Below, in pieces: positions 61,092 to 64,000 of a DNA stretch of 64,000 nucleotides (its first letter is position 1; each line of letters starts with the position of its first letter). The stretch is from contig NZ_QXFM01000010.1 in NCBI RefSeq assembly GCF_003584015.1, positions 1 through 64,000 of the forward strand. The letters run 5' to 3'. Source of the stretch: Aurantiacibacter xanthus (GTDB lineage Bacteria > Pseudomonadota > Alphaproteobacteria > Sphingomonadales > Sphingomonadaceae). Under the pieces are notes generated by a model. It worked only from the letters and a program-made list of their open reading frames with translations. It had not been told where the DNA came from and did not search any database. A program made the position numbers and the translations under genes.

Positions 61092-62649
61092 GGGGAGCCT
61101 CGATGGTCGGCAGACAGGTTTCATGGCGGATCACGCCATCTTCCCCGTCCTTGCGGATGAGGGTGCCGCCATGGGCCATCATGATGGCCCCCGCGATCAG
61201 ATTGCCCACGCCAAAGCCGCCCGAATCCGCCACGATGCCGGCAACAGGATTGGCGACTGCGACCTGCGCCCTTTGCGCATCGGCCGTCAGCATGACCGTG
61301 ATCTGATCCGCAGGTGACGCGCTCAGTGCGTTACGCACGAGATTGAGAAAGGCTTGAGTCAGTTCAATTTCCTGTCCCATGACAAAAACATCCGTTGTGG
61401 GCAGGACCAGTTTCACCCGGTCCGCCCTCTGGCCGGTTTCCCCGATGGCAAGCTGCACCACTTCGCTCAGCAGCAAGCCCAGCGACAGAGGCGACGGCTC
61501 ATCCACCGCGCGTCCGCCGAAGCGGCGCAGGCGGCGTATCATCGTGGACAGTGTTTCGACCTTGCGGGCGATCAATGCGGCGCTTTCGGCAATTTCGGCA
61601 TCGTCGCGGCTGATGGCGGCAAGATGGCGGCTTTCGATAGCGAGCGTGGACAGCGGCTGGCTGATTTCATGGATCACCGCGACCGACATGGCGCGTACAG
61701 TTTTCAGCCGCTCGGCCTGAAACAGCAGGCGATCGCGCCGGGCGATGGACTCCCGCGCGGATTGCTGGGCATCGGAATAGCTGCCCGCCAGATAGGCCGA
61801 CACGGCCGCGACGGCCAACCCGATGTGAAGCGCCAGCCGCGTGGACACGTCCGATACCGAGGCCGACCACAACAGTGTCACTACGCTGGACAGGATGATG
61901 GCGACCCAGGCCAATTTGCTGCCATGGCGCAGGCCGATCCATGTCATCATCAGCAAGACCGGCATCAGCCTGAGATCCGGCAGCAGCATGGCGAGCAACC
62001 ACCCCAGCACGAAGATGAGGATGGCTTGTCTCAAGGCGGGCCATGGCAGGCGCAGGGCAGCTTGCCTGTCTTTCCCTTCGCCCAGCCACAGCAGGAACGG
62101 CGCCACGATCAGAATGCCCAGCATATCCCCCAGGAGGAATATCGAGGTCGGGAAGTCAGGTGCCGGAGCCCCTTGAACTGTTTCCATCCATTCCCAGCCA
62201 CCCCTCACCAGGGCGGTGAATGTGGGCACCAGGATCGTGGCCAGCGCGAGCGGCAGCGGCGCGGTTGCCGATGCAGAGCTGTTGCGCCGCTCTTCGCGCC
62301 TTATCACGGCGATGACGGAGCCGGTGGCAAGGGAAGGCAGGATGATGTCGACCGCCATTTTGAACGACAGGTCATGATGGGCGATGAGCGACCATAACAG
62401 GCTCTGCGCCAGCAATTCGGCCGCAGCAACGGGCAAGGTCCACCTGGCGCCATAGTGCCAGAGAAAGGCGAACCGGAGGCCCGCGGCGGGATACCACAAG
62501 CTGAAGAAAGAGATTCCGGCCCATATTTGCGCAATTTGGTGGCCGATGCTGAAGGCCACCAGATAGGCCGCCCACAGTCCGATGGTCCGCCATGACGGCA
62601 CTCGGGGTAGACCGTGGCCGGGCATCGGGATGCGACTGTCTTTCATCAA
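61084..62649 (-). CDS. MASE1-domain sensor histidine kinase with degenerate ATP site
   Basis: A 521-residue kinase. The N-terminal ~290 residues are a MASE1-like integral membrane sensor with about eight helices (YLVAFSIGHQIAQIWAGISFF...LWYPAAGLRFAFLW). The dimerisation helix has VIHEISQPLSTLAIE with the phosphorylatable His, and the N-box is FLNLVRNALSASP. The expected DxGxGI motif reads NPVAGI, the F-box is deleted, and the second glycine loop is GFGVGN. Kinase activity may thus be weak or lost. Coupled to the FixJ-type regulator. Confidence 0.88.
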   Translation of the reverse strand: MMKDSRIPMPGHGLPRVPSWRTIGLWAAYLVAFSIGHQIAQIWAGISFFSLWYPAAGLRFAFLWHYGARWTLPVAAAELLAQSLLWSLIAHHDLSFKMAVDIILPSLATGSVIAVIRREERRNSSASATAPLPLALATILVPTFTALVRGGWEWMETVQGAPAPDFPTSIFLLGDMLGILIVAPFLLWLGEGKDRQAALRLPWPALRQAILIFVLGWLLAMLLPDLRLMPVLLMMTWIGLRHGSKLAWVAIILSSVVTLLWSASVSDVSTRLALHIGLAVAAVSAYLAGSYSDAQQSARESIARRDRLLFQAERLKTVRAMSVAVIHEISQPLSTLAIESRHLAAISRDDAEIAESAALIARKVETLSTMIRRLRRFGGRAVDEPSPLSLGLLLSEVVQLAIGETGQRADRVKLVLPTTDVFVMGQEIELTQAFLNLVRNALSASPADQITVMLTADAQRAQVAVANPVAGIVADSGGFGVGNLIAGAIMMAHGGTLIRKDGEDGVIRHETCLPTIEAPHA

Positions 62650-62681
62650 ATCGATAAACCCGATGGACGTTCTTGTTTTCG

Positions 62682-62757
62682 ATCCGGGAAATATCCGGAT
62701 GTTGGGCTGTAAAAAAGTGGGGCGGGGATATTTTCTTCAGTCCGGGTTTTTCCCGGA
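62682..62757. promoter_or_regulatory. two TCCGG/CCGGA palindromes upstream of the MASE1 kinase gene
   Basis: ATCCGG-n7-CCGGAT (62682-62700) and TCCGGG-n5-CCCGGA (62741-62757) lie 33-108 bp upstream of the kinase start at 62649. A related CCGGA-TCT-TCCGG is at 63075. They look like operator sites for a dimeric regulator, though RNA hairpins are also possible. Confidence 0.5.
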
Positions 62758-62821
62758 TGGAAACCAGCTCCCGAATTTCTCAAAAATCCTCGCGCAAAAT
62801 TCAACGGCGAGCTGATACGCG

Positions 62822-63073
62822 GTGAAATTCAACCCAGACCTAACTTCCTCCGTTACTCCTATCGGATACGATTTTGGCGCAGGCCGTCAGCTAGAGGACT
62901 TCACTGGCGAAGTAGTCCAGGAGCAGGATGAGACCTGTCCTTATCGCGCGTCTATCAAGTGTGGATCGGTTGTTGTGATATCACAGAATGCAACAACACA
63001 GACAGAGGCCGAACATATCCTTGAGAGGCACCTCAAGATCCTGAGAATGCTCAAGGATGGTGTGTTCGATTAA
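62822..63073 (+). CDS. 83-residue protein of unknown function, atypical composition
   Basis: A small acidic protein (GTG start) reading KFNPDLTSSVTPIGYDFGAG ... DETCPYRASIKCGS ... TQTEAEHILERHLKILRML. It has two cysteines, no signal, lower G+C and codon use unlike neighbours, which suggests recent acquisition. No Shine-Dalgarno is clear, so expression is uncertain. It lies between palindromes of the TCCGG/CCGGA type. Confidence 0.5.
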   Translation: MKFNPDLTSSVTPIGYDFGAGRQLEDFTGEVVQEQDETCPYRASIKCGSVVVISQNATTQTEAEHILERHLKILRMLKDGVFD

Positions 63074-63074
63074 G

Positions 63075-63087
63075 CCGGATCTTCCGG
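63075..63087. repeat. CCGGA-TCT-TCCGG palindrome
   Basis: A perfect 5-bp inverted repeat one base after the stop codon of the 83-residue ORF; related to the two motifs upstream of the MASE1 kinase gene, and followed by GGATATCGGAT. Confidence 0.45.
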
Positions 63088-63187
63088 GATATCGGATTGG
63101 CGGATCACTTCAGAAGAGGGCTCAAAAGATCTCCTTGAGGAGCATCCTGCGACGAACAGTACCGCCTCTCTGCAGCAGCAGGCAAAG

Positions 63188-63214
63188 AAAAAGGGGCCAT
63201 TTCTGACCCCTTTT
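63188..63214 (-). terminator. rho-independent terminator of rplM-rpsI
   Basis: On the minus strand GGGGTCA-GAAA-TGGCCCC is followed by a T5 run, 35 bp after rpsI. The tetraloop is GNRA type. Confidence 0.85.
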
Positions 63215-63248
63215 CCTTGATTTCCAACTGGTAAGCCCAGCTTCGCGA

Positions 63249-63803
63249 TTAGCGCTTCGAGAACTGGAAGCTGCGACGGGCTTTCGCGCGGCCATACTTC
63301 TTGCGCTCGACCACGCGGCTGTCGCGGGTGAGGAAGCCAGCGGCCTTGACGATGCCGCGCAGGGCGGGCTCGTACTTGGTCAGCGCCTGGCTGATGCCGT
63401 GCTTCACCGCGCCGGCCTGGCCCGACAGACCGCCGCCCGAAACGGTGGCAACCACGTCGTACTGGCCTTCACGGTCCGAGATCGCGAACGGCTGGTTGAT
63501 CACCAGACGCAGCGTCGGACGGGCGAAGTACACTTCCTGGTCGCGGCCGTTGACGGTGACCTTGCCGGTGCCCGGCTTGATCCACACGCGGGCCACGGCG
63601 TCCTTGCGGCGGCCGGTGGCATAGGCACGGCCCTGCGCGTCAAGTTCCTGCTCGCGCAGCGGAGCGTTGGAGACGACCGGAGCCGGTGCGCCTGCTTCGG
63701 CACCCGCATCGGTGTTCGTCTCGGCGACAGCGCCGGTCACGGCCTTCAGATCGGCCAGATCGTTCACCGAGTTGGTCTCGCCGCTTTTGTTTTCGTCGGT
63801 CAT
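63249..63803 (-). CDS. rpsI: 30S ribosomal protein S9
   Basis: A 184-residue S9. An acidic 50-residue N-terminal extension ([24 protein letters not shown]...) precedes the normal domain: [20 protein letters not shown], then [19 protein letters not shown], ending in the invariant [11 protein letters not shown]. The tail contacts P-site tRNA. The start overlaps the rplM stop by one base. Confidence 0.97.
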   Translation of the reverse strand: MTDENKSGETNSVNDLADLKAVTGAVAETNTDAGAEAGAPAPVVSNAPLREQELDAQGRAYATGRRKDAVARVWIKPGTGKVTVNGRDQEVYFARPTLRLVINQPFAISDREGQYDVVATVSGGGLSGQAGAVKHGISQALTKYEPALRGIVKAAGFLTRDSRVVERKKYGRAKARRSFQFSKR

Positions 63804-64000
63804 CAGGCGGATACCTTGTTCTTGCGGTTCATGGCAGCAACGTCGAGCACTTCGGGCTTCTGCCCGGCGTGGGGGTGCTCGGTGCCGGCGTAAAGGTGCA
63901 GGTTGCTCATCTGCACGCGGCCAAGCGGGCCGCGCGGGACCATGCGCTCAACCGCCTTTTCCAGCACGCGCTCGGGGAAACGACCGGCCAGAACCTTGTC
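63803..64000 (-). CDS. rplM: 50S ribosomal protein L13, C-terminal part (truncated by window edge)
   Basis: The last 65 codons of L13, including [26 protein letters not shown]. The stop at 63803-63805 overlaps rpsI's ATG by one base (TGATG). L13 and S9 are nearly always adjacent. Confidence 0.96.
   Translation of the reverse strand, partial: DKVLAGRFPERVLEKAVERMVPRGPLGRVQMSNLHLYAGTEHPHAGQKPEVLDVAAMNRKNKVSA

Noticed and set aside
62664-62815. 50-codon plus-strand frame (MDVLVFDPGN...)
   Set aside because: Lies over the palindromes and has no ribosome site; likely chance in a lower-GC spacer.

Overview
The window looks like chromosomal DNA of an alphaproteobacterium of the order Sphingomonadales, probably near Erythrobacter/Porphyrobacter. 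This rests on high G+C, gene orders familiar from that group (rsfS-rlmH-envC, mnmE-mnmG-rsmG-parA-parB, rho-hemJ-hemE next to a dikinase regulator-maf-aroE-coaE-dnaQ, popZ-tolC-PCMT), an UrcA protein, DUF1192, DUF1491, DUF6489 and TrcR homologues, many TTG/GTG starts, and intergenic palindromes of the sphingomonad type. I see no rRNA, tRNA, CRISPR array, prophage or insertion sequence. Nearly everything is housekeeping.

Layout. 1-4.7 kb (minus): a truncated EnvC-like gene, rlmH, rsfS, nadD, an aldo/keto reductase and proA. 4.9-6.5 kb (plus): an inner-membrane M23 peptidase overlapping a bactofilin. 6.6-11.6 kb (minus): TrcR, a GT4 glycosyltransferase with an LpxH-like phosphoesterase, an NTF2-like protein and a quinone oxidoreductase. 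11.65-14.43 kb (plus): DUF1192 and clpA. 14.43-14.97 kb: a hairpin-rich, lower-GC stretch holding a 35-residue arginine/aromatic microprotein gene with an extended Shine-Dalgarno. 15-18.9 kb (plus): exonuclease and ATP-dependent DNA ligase, truncated haemoglobin, DUF1275. 18.9-23.5 kb (minus): DUF167, gamma carbonic anhydrase, two GNATs, hemB, an M23 peptidase. 23.7-28.3 kb (plus): Suv3-like helicase, S4 protein, fdxA, carD, a small envelope protein. 28.3-33 kb: tsaC, a DUF815 ATPase, a PQQ-type dehydrogenase, msrC and a secreted protein.

33-48.7 kb is the replication-origin domain. Every gene from parB (33.0 kb) to hemE (41.9 kb) is on the minus strand and every gene from 42.2 to 48.7 kb is on the plus strand. 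The strand switch lies in a 299-bp gap with an AT-rich tract and DnaA boxes. Three parS-like sites lie 4.6-7.4 kb to the left, beside parA/parB. Heme genes (hemE, hemJ), tRNA-modification genes (mnmE, mnmG), rho, and a growth/nutrient set (dikinase regulator, hpf, ptsN) cluster around the origin. popZ, whose Caulobacter homologue tethers ParB-parS at the pole, is 9.5 kb to the right.

48.8-64 kb: exonuclease III, erpA, a CBS protein, a thioredoxin-like ferredoxin probably started at CTG in a CTGA overlap with popZ, tolC, a PCMT-like protein, class I fumarase, a LytS/LytTR pair, UrcA, a lipid-kinase/phosphoesterase pair, a FixJ-type regulator with a MASE1 histidine kinase whose ATP-binding G1 motif looks degenerate, a small composition-atypical ORF between TCCGG/CCGGA palindromes, and rpsI-rplM (rplM runs off the end).

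The candidates for undescribed biology are the structured 14.5-14.95 kb microprotein locus, the palindrome-flanked locus at 62.65-63.1 kb with the degenerate kinase, and the CTG-coupled ferredoxin.
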